From assembly GCA_029255685.2 (NCBI GenBank), contig CM055314.2:44040772-44104771 (forward strand): a DNA stretch of 64,000 nucleotides, read 5' to 3'. This document shows, piece by piece, positions 10,205-22,394 of this stretch. Every line of letters starts with the position of its first letter. Positions within the stretch are counted from its first letter, which is position 1. Below the pieces are notes generated by a model. It searched no databases and had not been told where the DNA came from. It was given only the letters and a program-made list of their open reading frames with translations. This DNA comes from Silene conica (lineage: Eukaryota; Streptophyta; Magnoliopsida; Caryophyllales; Caryophyllaceae). Made by a program: the position numbers and the translations under genes.

Positions 10205-10871
10205 CTTGCTTCACGCTCTCACTTAATTTCATATCCTTCTCGGTCTGTACGAGAAGGGAGTGGAGCTCATGAGGAGACTTCTTCATGTCGTTCATGTAAT
10301 AGTTGGCCCTGAAGAGGGCGAACCCATCATGAAGCGAATGAAGCATTCGATCAACGATTATGTTCTCACTGATCTTGCAGTTTAGGGCCTTCAGTTTCTC
10401 GATATTCTCAATCATGTGAAGAATATGTGGGCTAACTGCTTGGCCCTTCTGGAGTTTCGCCTCAAAGAAGCGACAGGTATGCTCATAAGAAACGATCCTC
10501 GGAGCCTTTGAGAATTCGTTAGTGAGCGTGGTGAAAATCTTGTTTGCACCATGGGCTATGAAGCGTCTTTGCAAATTGGATTCCATTGCATAGATGAGTA
10601 CGTTATTTATCGCACCCGCTTCCATGACGAAGTCGCTATGAGCGCGAACTTCGTTAGCTCTAGCTCCAGTTCCTGGGTGTGCCGGAATTGGCTCAGTTAA
10701 ATACTTAAGCTTTCCGTCAGCTATGGCAGCATTCCGTAGTGCTGCCTCCCAGTCAGAGAAGTTTGACCCATCATTCCTCAGTCTAGTAGACTGATTCATG
10801 GAGTCCATGAAGGCTTTTAGCCAGGATTCACGTGCTAGCTTGGCACTTGGCATTGGGTCTTCACCAGCCAT
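10185..10871 (-). pseudogene. C1 gag (capsid) N-terminal part
   Basis: 228 codons starting MAGEDPMPSAKLARESW. The family is the copia gag of the UBN2 type, which builds the virus-like particle that packages element RNA. Motifs include GSNFSDWEAALRNA, a helical core, and HSLHDGFALFRANYYMND. A one-base insertion relative to C2 ends the frame at HDF instead of running on to the zinc knuckle. The start matches the start in C2 exactly. Confidence 0.9.
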
Positions 10872-11309
10872 TAGTTAAACAACAGTTTAATTGAACGTGT
10901 TCTACACTGAAAAGAAGATAAAGCAAAAACCATATAAGCAACTCATTGTTGTGATTTAAGTCTATATTAAACTGAATTTAAACTTGTAGACTCATGCATT
11001 TATATAATTGATCTCCCCCAAGAATTATATAAACGATCCCAAGACTCAATTTTCGTATATTGATAAGCCCACAGCTTGGCTAATTCCACCGTTAGAACTC
11101 TTGGTCGATAGATTTCCGTAAATCCTATCTATTAGTCCATCTCAGTCGTTAGATAGTATCGAGTGACCATGATGTTGAGATAAAATAAATCATCTGTTCC
11201 CACTTACCCGACGTAGAAGGGGTCATATTATGCCTACCGACGAAGAAGGGATTCATGGGAGTCTGATTTATAAAGACTAGTCTCAATTTTTGGTTATACG
11301 AGGAAGACC

Positions 11310-12133
11310 TGAACTAAAACTAGTTATGTTTAGTACTTAGTCATCTTTTGAGTCGAAAATCAGAAGTTCATGAGGGTTTTTAAGGTCGAGTTTATTGATG
11401 TTTTTGGTTGGGATATGAACTTAGTCAAGCACACAGCCAATAACTAAGAGCTAATTACCTTTCAAGCACTAAGCAAAGTAAGGTAACAAACCAAAGCACT
11501 AAGCAAATGGTCTCTACAAGCACTAAGCAATGTAGTTTAGAAAACTTAGAAAAGTTTCTGATTTTTATAACTCAATCAAATCTGATTTGTGAGTGTTAGA
11601 ATGGATGCTTTTATAGGCCAAGCAAACCAATCCACACCCTACAATACATGTTAATCTTGTGGTGCACAAAAGTTTTCAGAAAAATAAGCTAAGAGTAAGC
11701 CTTGCAACGGCTGTTTTGAGGCACAAAAACTAAGCTAAGTACATTGAAAGTGACATGGCCTTGTTTTATCTTACACAAATCAGATTTGCAGCCCCTTTGC
11801 AGCCCCTTTTTCTGATGCAAAACAGCCCTTTGTTGACCTTCCATTCTTGGCTTTGGCTTCCCTTTGCTTTTCCCTTTGCTTTCTTAAGATGTCTAACCAA
11901 AAGAGGAAACAAGGTCCCTCAAGCACATGCTAGCCGTGGCCCTCATATACCTTGACATCAGATTTGTTTTGCTTCTTTACTTAACATAAAATAAGATGCA
12001 TAATATAAGAAAAGTCCCACCACTTAGGATATGTACTTGGTAGGATTAAATAGTGGCTTAGGGCAGCCCCTTGGACGAACAAAAGAGCTTGGACTTGACT
12101 TAGGTAGTAGATAGGTTCCCTTGGTTCATTTCA
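11310..12133. mobile_element. S1: solo LTR inserted in C1 leader
   Basis: 824 bp present in C1 but absent from C2. It starts TGAACTAAAA and ends TTCATTTCA, giving a TGAA/TTCA terminal inverted repeat. It is flanked by AGACC (11305-11309 and 12134-12138), and removing it restores the C2 sequence GAAGACCCCATCAAC. That is the signature of an unrelated LTR element reduced to one LTR by recombination. It contains three short AAGCACTAAGCAA repeats (11465-11535). The family is not recognised and no parent copy lies in the window. Confidence 0.85.
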
Positions 12134-13053
12134 AGACCCCATCAACTTATATTTATCCATTTTAAGTGAACTAATATCTAGCATATGCGTGAATGAATGA
12201 AATAAAGTGATGGCTTTGCAATTGACATGTGACATCTGTATTGTCACAGAAAACTAACGCGTAACCTCTACATGAGTCAGTTTCCAGGCATGTTATAGGT
12301 GGTTTGGTTTTAGGCGGAATATGATGCAAGCTATTATCGATGAAAGCATAAGATAAATGCGATAAACGTAAATAAAAGTCCTAGTGTGGCCTATCCTACC
12401 AGAATAAACATAAAACAACTTGGAATCCACCGTTGGACCCTAGAAGCTTGTCTTGATGTTCCATCTTGGTCCTTGTAGCGGGAGTGAGCATCCGGTCTCC
12501 GTCTTTGGTCTTCACAAAAATTACTAATTTAAATTACAAATATAACCCTAATTACATGCTAATTTAAATACACAAGTAATTACATGGCAAAAACCCAAAA
12601 CGGAGATTCCAGATCTCAAAATTACAAGCAAGACTGTGTCCCATCATTACGGTGACACAATCTACTAAGGCCAAACTAAGTTACAACCGTTTGCAAAATT
12701 AAATACGTTATAGAAAGCATTCAATAGGCATTCAACAAGACGATAAATAAAATGCATCAACTAAATAAAATTCATACATGACATAATACTGTTATTATGA
12801 TTAACAAATTTTTACCAAACCACCTTACGGGATTAAAATCATGTGATTATACCGTTTTAATCACCCAATTTTAATAAATTTATAATCCTATTATCTTAAA
12901 CCGTTTTAAAATAATATGTATCAAACGAGGGTGAACCGTTTCACAAAATTAATAATATACTATTTCCGTATATAGTATATTACTAAAAGCCATGGGAAAA
13001 TAAAACAGGTTATTTTCGAAAAATAAAAAAAACGAGTCTGTTACAGGGGGGGA

Positions 13054-13427
13054 GGTCGACCGACCTCAACACAGGGTCGACCGACCTTCTGACCCAAAAA
13101 AAAAAAAAATTTCGTAACAGCGCAAGGGGTCGACCGACCCATAAACCCGGTCGACCGACCGCAAACAGCAAAAACGAGTTTCTGGAAAAACGCAAAACGC
13201 TGCACTTTTAAAAAACAAAACAAGTTTTTACCTTTTAAACTTTGATTAAAACGAGTAAATCAAAGAAAATATCAACAAGGGTTCACATATTGTCAAGAAT
13301 ATCGATTAATTAACAATATGTAAACAGGAATCGAAAAACAAGATCGATTGCACAAAAGAGAAACTGCCGAAAAACAGAGACTTTACACAGGGGCGGTCGA
13401 CCGACCGCTACAAGGGGTCGACCGACC
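13054..13427 (-). repeat. GGTCGACCGACC palindromic motif array in C1 leader
   Basis: Exact copies at 13054, 13075, 13128, 13149, 13395 and 13416, arranged in three pairs about 21 bp apart. Each contains the palindrome GGTCGACC. The sister element C2 has the same array in the opposite orientation (31805-32222), so it belongs to the family. Function unknown. Confidence 0.85.
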
Positions 13428-13508
13428 GACACAGCGACAGAAACGAGATTTTTCAAAAATTTTAAATAAAACTTATGAAAAACACAAAAGTAAAATTTTC
13501 ATGGCCTT

Positions 13509-13521
13509 GGCTCTGATACCA
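13509..13521 (-). other. C1 primer binding site
   Basis: GGCTCTGATACCA on the plus strand, that is TGGTATCAGAGCC on the element strand, two bases from the LTR. Initiator-Met tRNA priming. Confidence 0.9.
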
Positions 13522-13523
13522 CT

Positions 13524-14517
13524 TATGGGGAATAATGCATGTATTCGCCTTAAACTTGCAGGATTATAATGAAAATTACAGTTGTGATTATTGTCATAAG
13601 ATAAATAAAAACATGAAAAAGAATAAAACCTTGGGTCCTTGCTTGAATAGGCCTAAGAACAGGAATTAAAGCAAATTCCCTCCTATAACTTGCACCCAAG
13701 ACTTTGTTAGAGATGATGCCGCGTGTGCTAGAAAATAACTCTCCAATTGCCTTGCAATATGGGGAGAGCCTTTGAGGTTTTAGATGTGAGATCTGAGTTT
13801 TGGGAGAAGAATGCTCTCAAAACCCTAATTGTGAGAATTGTGATTCAACAGTTACTGACATAAGGAGAATGACTCTCCTTATGTAGTATCTAGGTCGGTC
13901 GGCCGAATTGGGTTGGGTGAGTGTGGGCTTTATCCACTCTTACCTTATCCCTTTGCGTGATTCGACCCAATTAGCTAAATATTATTCGCGGGATTTTATT
14001 ATAAATCGCATACGTGTTATCAGGTATTAATGTTGTCGATGTATTAATAATGGCCTGATAAAATTACGATATTGTATAGTTACCCAAGTTAATATAACTG
14101 TTTATATTAATACGCGAATACAATATTTAATTAAATATAACCGTTTATATTTAATTTACGAATTAATCATGTAATCCGTGTTAGCTAAAATTATTTAATT
14201 CGTATTAAATAATAATCTCAACATCTTATTGACCAATTTAATAGTCAATACCTCTGACTAACTGTTTAGTCATATCCGGCATAAATGTGACTGTATTTTC
14301 ATACCTTCACATCTCTCAAACGTGTCCTATAGGTGTGACGTATAGGGACCAGTTGATCACCGCCATCTGTATGACAATAACGTCAAACTTATCTAGCAAG
14401 CCAACCGTTATTGATAAACGTGGATCAACTAGTAATAATACTGAAGTATGCCCTTGTGATCCTTAAAGAGATTTAATAAGTCATTGTACGTAATTGTCAA
14501 GGACACCAGCCCCAACA
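13524..14517 (-). repeat. C1 5' LTR
   Basis: 994 bp, ends AGCCCCAACA against the duplication AAAAC. The inner edge is TATGGGGAAT where the other C1 LTR and C2 have TGTGGGGAAT, so the terminal CA of this LTR has decayed to TA, a mark of age. Confidence 0.93.
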
Positions 14518-14522
14518 AAAAC

Positions 14523-16133
14523 TACCGCTCCAAGCTCCAGATCATGCGTCGGATAATTCTCCTCATAAGGCTTCAACTGCCTGGAAGCATAAGCAATCAC
14601 TCTTCCGTTCTGCATCAGCACACATCCAAAACCCTTCTTAGAAGCATCTGTATAGACTTCAAAATTCTCACTTCCCTCCGGCAATGCAAGGATCAGAGTT
14701 GTGGTGAGACGCTCTTTCAGGTCTAGAAATGCCTTCTCACAGCTCTCATCCCAGACGAATCTGTTCTCTTTCCGCATCAACGAAGTCATTGGTTTGGCTA
14801 TCTTTGAAAAGTCTTTCACGAAACTCCTGTAATACCCGGCCAAACCCAAGAAGCTACGGATGTCAGCCACATTCCTTGGTCGCTCCCATTTTGAAACGGC
14901 CTCAATCTTGCTAGGGTCAACAGACACAACCTCCTTAGACACCACATGCCCCAGAAAGGCAACCTTCTCGAGCCAAAACTTGCACTTACTCAGCTTGGCA
15001 TATAATTGATGATCCCTCAAAGTCTGTAACACCAAGCTCAAATGTTTAGCATGCTCTTCTCTGTTCTTTGAATACACCAAGATGTCGTCTATAAACACCA
15101 CCACAAACTGGTCCAGATAAGGACTAAACACTCTGTTCATCAAATCCATGAAAACAGCAGGTGCATTAGTCAAACCAAATGGCATCACTACGAATTCATA
15201 ATGCCCATACCTCGATCTGAACGCAGTCTTGTGAATATCTGCATCTTTGATTCTTAGCTGATGATACCCTGACCTCAAATCGATCTTGGAAAACACACCA
15301 GCCCCACTCAACTGGTGGAATAGATCATTGATGCGAGGTAAAGGATATCGATTCTTGATCGTCACATTGTTAAGCTCCCTATAATCTACGCACAACCTCA
15401 TGGTTCCATCCTTCTTCTTTACAAACAAAACTGGTGCTCCCGAAGGTGACACACTTGGTCTTACGTATCCCTTGCTTGCTAGCTCATCCAACTGCTTCCT
15501 CAACGCCTCCAATTCCTTAGGTCCCATGCGATAAGGTGCTTTAGAAATTGGCTCAGCCCCAGGTTTCAAATCGATGCCAAAATCCAAGTCCCTCTTTGGC
15601 GGTAACCCAGGAATTTCTTCTGGAAACACGTCTTCAAAATCCCTTACAACATCGATCTCCCTGGCTTGGGGTTTCTCTGCAGTCAGATCTCTCACATGGC
15701 ACAACAGCATCTCGTCACCCCTCTTCAGACAGGTCTTCAGTGCATTGATAGTTATCTGCTTCAGTTTAGGCTTTACAGAATATCCCTTGTAGGATACCCT
15801 CACTCCCTTGGGTCCCCTCAAAGTGATCTTCCCTTGGTAGCATTCAATGTAGGCTTTATACTTTTTCAGCCAATCCATACCCAGTATCACCTCAAAGCCT
15901 CCTAAGGGAAATTCTATCAAGTCCGACTCAAAACTTACAGCCCCTACTTGGATCATTACATTGTTATAGACTCTATTACAAGCTATGGACTCCCCAGATG
16001 GTATGGTTACAGAATCGGCTATAATATTATATACATCGAGTCCTATAGCCCTAGCATGCTCCGCAGATATGAAAGAATGCGAGACACCAGAATCAAATAA
16101 AATGAAAGTAGGAAAGAAATGTACTCGTAACAA
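14523..16133 (-). pseudogene. G2 protease, reverse transcriptase and RNase H start
   Basis: About 535 open codons. Residues 14-16 are the protease active site DSG ([11 protein letters not shown]). Residues 80-90 read [11 protein letters not shown] spans about 215-440 with [45 protein letters not shown] and catalytic FIDD (347-350). RNase H begins with [13 protein letters not shown] (catalytic Asp496). C1 then interrupts it after [10 protein letters not shown] and the domain resumes at 1184. The gag above is in another frame, so gag and pol are no longer joined. Confidence 0.93.
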
Positions 16134-16205
16134 CGTGTGCGTCCTCCTCTACAGCCTCCTTGCCCATCATGAACAGAGCCCCACTTTTCTTAGCCCCGCT
16201 CTGGT

Positions 16206-17330
16206 TCACAGACCCTGCTCCACTCTGAGTGCTAGCCTCTGCCAGGGTCTTCTCGAAATTACCGTTACCACTATTCTGATTCCCTTGGTAACGGTTCTGA
16301 TTACTGTAGTTGCTGAAATTCCGCTGGTAGCTGTTACCTCCGGATCTGTTGTTGTTCGAGTAGCTTGCATTTGGCGTCCTAAAGCCTCCACTCTGATTGC
16401 CCTTATTATAATTGTTTCCAGCACTCTGAGTACCCGACCATCAATTGATTTGTTTATCCCAGCCTTTCCACACTTGAAGTAGGTAATCGCCGCACTACTT
16501 GTCCCAGATGTTGATCGATTTCCGCCTCGATTGCCATTTCCTCCAGGTGCACTGTTGGAGAAATATGACTGGTACTGGTTATTCGGCTTCTTATTCCCAG
16601 AGCCCTCGGCCCCAGATTCTGCTTTCCTCTTGTCACCCTTTGCTTTCTCTTCCTCTTTAATCATGACAGCGATTCTTTCTGCCTGGCCAGCCCTCTTGTA
16701 TATGTCTTCCACAGTCGTGGGCTTAGTTGCCAGTAAACTCTTCTTGATTTCAATGGTCCCTTTCTCGAACCTAGCAGCTAACATTTCCGATGTGTAGCCC
16801 AGGTCAGCTACATTCTCTACCAGTTGCATAAATTTGCTGTGATATGCTTCCACAGTCATTTCCTCGGTCATCTTGAAAGAATCGAACTCAGCTCTCAGCT
16901 TCCCTTTCACATGCTCTGGCAAAAATTTAGAGGTCAAAATCCCCTTGAACCCTTCCCAGCGGACATATTTTGACCCAATCTCTTCTGCAGCTGCCTTGAT
17001 CTCTTCTTTATTGTTATTCCACCATAACCTAGCTGTACCCTTCAGATAGAATACAGCTTGGTCCACCTTCATTGATTCTGGCACTGACAACAGTTCGAAG
17101 ATACTCTCGAACTCTCGGCACCACTCCGCAAGTAAACTCGGTGCTCCTTCCCCATCGTACTTGGTGGGGTTATGCCTAGAAATATTATTGCTCATTTTGA
17201 TTGCATCAGATTGAGTGTTTGCCCCAATCCTAGCTAGGAGAGCAGCGTTCATAGCTAGTAGGCGATCGAATTTCTCTTGCGATACATTAAGAGTGTTGGG
17301 TTCTCTCCTGGGAGGCATTTTGCTACACAA
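16206..17330 (-). pseudogene. G2 gag
   Basis: Retrotransposon gag (capsid) of Ty3/gypsy type. Start MCSKMPPRREPN; motifs ISRHNPTKYDGEGAP, AVFYLKGTARLWWNN, FKGILTSKFLPEHVKG, MTVEAYHSKFMQLVENV, then a Gly/Asn-rich linker. The nucleocapsid knuckle is decayed: only one Cys of the first CxxC remains (TYFKCGKAG), and after it the frame no longer reads as gag. This points to a frameshift near 16450. It follows the leader and precedes pol in normal order. Confidence 0.88.
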
Positions 17331-17605
17331 GTGACAAAGTTTATGAGCATCCTAGGTCAACTCCTACTCTGACTTGATCTTGCTAACATACATAACCTAG
17401 CATGTAACTTCTCTCATACGGTTAAGTCCTATTTAACATCGTATTATAAGTCTACCTATAGGCTTAGGGATCACATAACCACATGCATATATTCATACAA
17501 ATTACACTCATATTCAAAACTAAGATATAAACTCATGTTCTCAATGCTTGGAAATAACAACATTTACATGTCACTCATCATGTAACATCACTTTCATGTT
17601 TCACA

Positions 17606-17644
<39 letters not shown>

Positions 17645-17928
17645 TCCATCATACTTACCTCATGTCCTTGGCGCTGAAAGGTTAGTACAACATACATATA
17701 TATATATATCTGCCTTGGGTCTTTCCCAACTACCCACACTCTTCAACTCTCAAGGTAACCAGGTTAGACTGAAAGGGCCAGTGGCTTGGTTTGAGGGGGC
17801 CCCTAACTCATCCCAACTCCTAGGGCTCCTAACAGTTACTAGCCTGGGGTTCATTTTATTTAGACACTCCTATGTTTATTATTTCCTTTTTAGTTTAGGC
17901 CTGAGGATCGTCCGCTCTGATACCACTT
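17331..17928 (-). other. G2 leader with AT microsatellite and primer binding site
   Basis: Non-coding leader. A (TA)n run lies at about 17610-17641 and a shorter one at 17695-17710. The primer binding site is 17914-17925 (GCTCTGATACCA on plus), three bases from the 5' LTR, for initiator-Met tRNA. Confidence 0.85.
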
Positions 17929-20228
17929 TGTAACACCCCCATTTACCTAGGAGCCTGAACTAGGACTTCCAGAGTAAATAGGACTGTTACCATCCTGGAT
18001 AACCAGGGTATTAGATACTCATAGTAAAAGAAACACAGTACTTTAATTTATAAGAAGTAGTCCACCTGTCTCTGACCTGAAAGATCTACTCCCCATTCCG
18101 GATCATTGTAGGTGAACACAAATACACTGTCAACCTTGCGGTTGAGTAGGATAACACAAAAATAAATAATAATGCAACAAAACAATAATATGCAAATGCT
18201 TATGTCATGCTCGAGCTCAATCACAATCTCAATCTCAAACCCGTAACACCCAGCCATACCGAACCTCCCGGCAGACTATAATCGGCCGTCGCCGAACTCC
18301 AGCTCAAAAGCTGATAAGACACCAGGCCTGGTCTGCAGAACCACCCTGGGCTTTATATCAGATTAACATCTGATCCACAATTATCTCAATATCCAATGCA
18401 CATGGATGCTCATGAATGCAATACCAATAAGCTAATCATATAATAACATGCTCATACAATTCATGCTTGCATCCACACATATAAAACCACATACAATCAT
18501 AACTAGTCATAAAATATGGTACCAGTGTATCCTACCTTGAATAGTAATCCGTACACAAGCAACCACCGTCTAGAAGTATTCCACCTCGAACTCAGTTCCT
18601 ATAAAATTACTTTAAATCAAAAACTACTCGCACAACTAACATCACTGACTTGATTACGTGACCATGCTCATTTTCATGCCAGTGATAAACTTACTAAAAA
18701 TAGAACTTACTAAAAATAGCATATGACCTCCTAATTGCTTATTACTAATTTAGTATCACCATGATAAATATTCAATAGGCCAAAACTAGAAGTAGTAACT
18801 AACATATTGTCATTATATTTCACAAAAAGCGGGTAAATATTAACAATAGTAATAACGATACTAAGAGTAATAACAAGAATAATAATAAGCATTAATAAAA
18901 ATAATAACCAATTTTAGCAAGACTAGTGTAAACCATACTAATTAATTAAGCAAATTAGCAAAGACCACAAAGATGCCTACGTGAAAAAAAACCAAACAAA
19001 ACGACTATCACACAACCCCTACAACCCAGCCGTGACACTCATCAACCACCGCTCTCAACACCTCCGATAGCCCCTGGCCTCCCCGCTGGCACCACCAGGC
19101 TCGCCCTTGAGCCGTGGTGATTCCAGGGAGAAGGTCAGTGGCCGCCGACCACCGCCCTTGTCACCAAACCACGGCAACGAAGACGGCAGCACCAACAAGT
19201 GTAACATGTTCACGGTTATGCTTTTGTTTTTAAACCCGAAATAAAACCACCCACAACCACCACGAACCACCGTGAGATCCATCACTAAAACCCTCACACC
19301 ACCCACGGACACATTACCCCGATAACCATGGTGATTGTGATCAGTAATGAAAGGAATTATGGTATACATGTCTATGTTTAACCCTCTGTTCTGAAGCGAT
19401 ATCTAAACTATTCGTACCCCCATAACGAAACTTGCTACCACCCTACCACCACACGCCGAAAACCCCCGTGTCAACCACCACACGTACCACTAGACTACCA
19501 CCCTTCCAGACACCCTCACAAACAACCAGAAACTACACAGACCAGAGCACGAATTAGAACACAAACCCTTATGTTTAACACGCTGTACAGGAAACGATAA
19601 AAGACCCCTCTGACCACGGCCCTAAACCACCATCCACATTGGCCTACAACGGTTAACGACGACCCTAAACAGACCCACTCATAACTACTAACATCACAGT
19701 TCAAGTTTACATAGTTAACAGACCCATAATGTGAACAGAAACCCTGTGTAAAAGCGTTATAAAAGAACAGACAAGTGATAAAATAACGAAAACATGGTGA
19801 GTGTACCGTATGTCAGACGCAAAACGACCACCGTTGACCACCCTTTAACCACCGGGGACCCCTTCTTCCCAATCCTTGATGTGGCGGCAGCAGCTTTGGC
19901 GTGAGATTTGAGGAGTTTAGGTGCTAAGGTTAGGTTTTCTAGGTGGGTTTATATAAGGGGGCTGATAGAATTTGTTGTTTTTAACAAGTATTGAACGTGT
20001 GAGGGTTTGGAAACGAGTTGGGATGTTCAGTCCGTGACACGCTTATCGAGGCCCATATAAATAAAACACGCATAACGATAGCTAATTACCCGTTCCCGAC
20101 ACCTATTTAGCATATAAGATATAAGAAACATATTTGCTACACTTAGTCGACGAACTTAAACGTTCCAAATAATTAACAACACGTCGCTTTAAATAAAATA
20201 AAACATATTAAAAATACGGAGTATTACA
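17929..20228 (-). repeat. G2 5' LTR
   Basis: 2300 bp. The inner edge TGTAACACCC adjoins the primer site. The outer edge is TATTACA, reading TGTAATACTCCG on the element strand, typical of Tekay-like gypsy LTRs. It contains a CCACC/GGTGG-rich stretch (19020-19870). No gene inside; short open frames there have no family resemblance. Its 3' partner is outside the window. Confidence 0.88.
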
Positions 20229-20586
20229 CCTGTGATGATCCGGAATGGGGAGCAAATTTTTGACAGGTTTCGAGTTAGCTGTTTTGGGAACTCATGGTGA
20301 AGCATGAGGATGTTGACTTGCCTACCTAGTTGATTAGCCCAATTAGTCAGACTATCACGATGTAGCTTGTAATTTAATGTTTCCGCTGTAGTAGTTTTGT
20401 AATTTGGTACTTCGGTTTGAGTTAAGTAAGTTGTAATAATAAAAGTTTAAATTTAATCAGTTTTTATATGAAGTACTTTGGTTTGTTTACTTCGTTACTC
20501 ACTACCTCGGTCATTCCGACATGGTAATAACTCTATTTATTCGAGAATGTCTTGCTAAAGGCTCTTGAATAAATGGGGGTGTTACA
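20229..20586 (+). repeat. G1 5' LTR, last 358 bp
   Basis: Collinear with 30212-30569, ending GGGGGTGTTACA. It begins abruptly at the G2 border, which marks where G2 integrated. Confidence 0.92.
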
Positions 20587-21217
20587 AAGTGGTATCAGAG
20601 TGAACGATCCTTAGGCCTGAACCAATTTATTTAATGAACGTAGGGTGTGTCTAAATAAATGAACCCCAGGTAGAAACTGTTAGGAGCCCCTTAGTACGGT
20701 TAGGAAAGCGCGCCTAATTCGTACCCTGGCCCTCTCATATTTGAACTGGGAATACCTTGGGAAGGGAAAACAGAGAGGTGAGAATCTAAAGGAACTAGAT
20801 TTCATAGGAATGTATTATTGTTTGTAGTTGGAAACCGCGTATGTCTGTAATTTAGAATGTATTCTAAACTTGTTGCAGGATGCGGAATCAAGGTAAGTCT
20901 TATGTGTTAAAGCCAGTAGGCTGAAACGTGTGCCGTGTCATGTTGATAATTGTTCTCTTGTTGCTATTCTATTTTTATATATACACTTCTTATTTGAATG
21001 CCCTATTCTTTGCAAGAATTTAATGTTTGGCTTGCTATGCAAATGTAGTCTAATTTTTATTTTTTTTATTATTTATGCTTGTTATTATTTTACGACTTGT
21101 CTTAGTAATTCATGTCTAGTGGTATGCGGAATGTATTGCCCAAGCCTTAAATGTTATTTAGTTGGGTGTTAAATAAATCATACTTTAAATTTACATGCCA
21201 ATTTTTATGCCTATTTC
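20587..21217 (+). other. G1 interior, left part
   Basis: Starts AAAG then TGGTATCAGAG (20590-20600), an initiator-Met primer site followed by a diverged GAACGATCC. The rest is AT-rich leader-like sequence without a supportable gene. It ends at the B1 insertion with ATTTC (21213-21217). Confidence 0.75.
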
Positions 21218-22394
21218 TGATGCGGATCTCTAGCTTAGATGGATCCTCCTTAAGAATATTAGTGCAGCGGAATTACACTTCTTAAGATAGATAACAAACT
21301 TATTAGTAACTTCGATGAAATAACAAGAATAATGAACGAACGATGAATGATGAATGGTGATGAACGATGATAGTGATGAACGATGTGATGAACGAAGCTT
21401 GATGAACGAACAAGAATCGGAACAAGACTTGGACGAACGGTTTAGTGATCAATGGATGATGGACGATTTCTTGATGATCAATGGATGATGGATTGTAGAT
21501 GGATAGATGATGTAACTTCAACCTTCTCTCGCAAAAGATGGAATTAGCTAACACCCTGCAAATCAACCTCGCAAAGTCGATCCCAAAAACTAAGCTCGCA
21601 AACTTAATTAATGTCACTCAAAAGCTCACACAGAAACTTTATGATCTTTATTGATAATTCAACTTCAAAATTCGATGCTAAAACAATGAAAAACGGCTGC
21701 CTTTTATAAGGCCTTAAACCGTGTAAAACCCTAATCTAAATAAGATAAGAATACCTTATTTAGTCCCTATTAGAAACCCTAATCCTACTTAAGCTCAAAC
21801 AAAGTGTTTGACTAGGATTTAAGACTCCTAAACCTAACATAATTAAGACTCCTAGTCCTAACATATTTAAGAATCCTTTAACAACTAGGATTCCTTATCC
21901 TACTAGAACTATGAATCCTATAACAATTAGGACTCCTATTTCTACTAGAATTGTGAAACCTACTTCTCCTAGGACTCCTACTTAACTTAGGATTTATGAA
22001 TCCTATTACAATTAGGAAACCTAATACATATTCTATTAAGACTAGGAAACATAACTTCCTAATCTTATTTTATTATTAACTAAATAAAATAAACAAACAA
22101 CAATTAAAACCCTAATGGCCGAAACCCTAGTGTGGCCGTGCCTCTAGGCGCGCGTCCCTAGGTCTTTCGTGCCCTAGCTCCTCTTCCTTGGAAGCTTCAT
22201 ACACACCTTCCTTCACATAGCCTTTAGGGAATATCATCCAAGGATGTTCCAAAGTCTTTCGGAACCTTCTAGAATCTTCTTTAATCCCTTGTATAGCTAA
22301 TTTGAATAGTCTTACGGATCCATGACCGAACCCGTTTGGTGTGAATCTTGACTTTGACTTATCTTTATTAAAGTTTGAGCATGCACCCGCATCA
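21218..22394 (-). repeat. B1 3' LTR
   Basis: 1177 bp. The portion 22127-22394 encodes the last 88 residues of the B1 protein. A minus-strand TATAAAAG (21701-21708) follows U3. Contains many AGGATTCCTA-like direct and inverted short repeats (21770-22060). Confidence 0.95.

Larger units (their letters stand above)
10872..13508 (-). other. C1 5' leader (non-coding)
   Basis: About 2.6 kb between primer site and gag. It aligns with the C2 leader (31726-33559) except for the 824-bp S1 insertion. It contains six copies of a GGTCGACCGACC motif near the primer site. No reading frame is shared by both copies. Long leaders are common in Angela-type copia elements. Confidence 0.75.
1185..14517 (-). mobile_element. 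C1: Ty1/copia LTR retrotransposon inserted in G2
   Basis: Minus-strand copia element with 994-bp LTRs (13524-14517, and 1185-5976 once A1 and its duplication are removed). The 5-bp duplication AAAAC (1180-1184 and 14518-14522) marks one integration into the RNase H region of G2. From right to left: 5' LTR, initiator-Met primer site, about 2.6 kb of leader, gag, protease, integrase, RT, RNase H, polypurine tract, 3' LTR. Integrase before RT is the copia order. It has itself received A1 (in the 3' LTR) and S1 (in the leader). It is the same family as C2 in the opposite orientation. The polyprotein has one frameshift and two stops. Lineage Angela/Tork-like is a guess from size and motifs. Confidence 0.95.
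1..20228 (-). mobile_element. G2: Ty3/gypsy (Tekay-like) LTR retrotransposon, 3' end beyond window
   Basis: Minus-strand element in the order 5' LTR (17929-20228), primer binding site, gag, protease-RT-RNase H, then integrase, whose end runs off the left edge. The RT and RNase H motifs are gypsy type and resemble those of G3. It is interrupted by C1 (1185-14517): the RNase H reading at 14523 resumes at 1184 once C1 and its AAAAC duplication are removed. Its right border (20228/20229) lies inside the 5' LTR of G1, as shown by alignment with G1's intact 3' LTR at 30212. In-frame stops and frameshifts make it defective. The lineage call comes from motif resemblance only; element identity is secure. 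Confidence 0.9.

Noticed and set aside
20930-21172. 80-residue Cys/Phe-rich plus-strand frame in G1 interior
   Set aside because: AT-rich composition, no motif, not supported by a second copy.
21303-21617. 104-residue minus-strand frame in all four B-family LTRs (also 24714, 36672, 40088)
   Set aside because: It begins with GTG rather than ATG, and its conservation is explained by the LTRs being recent duplicates.
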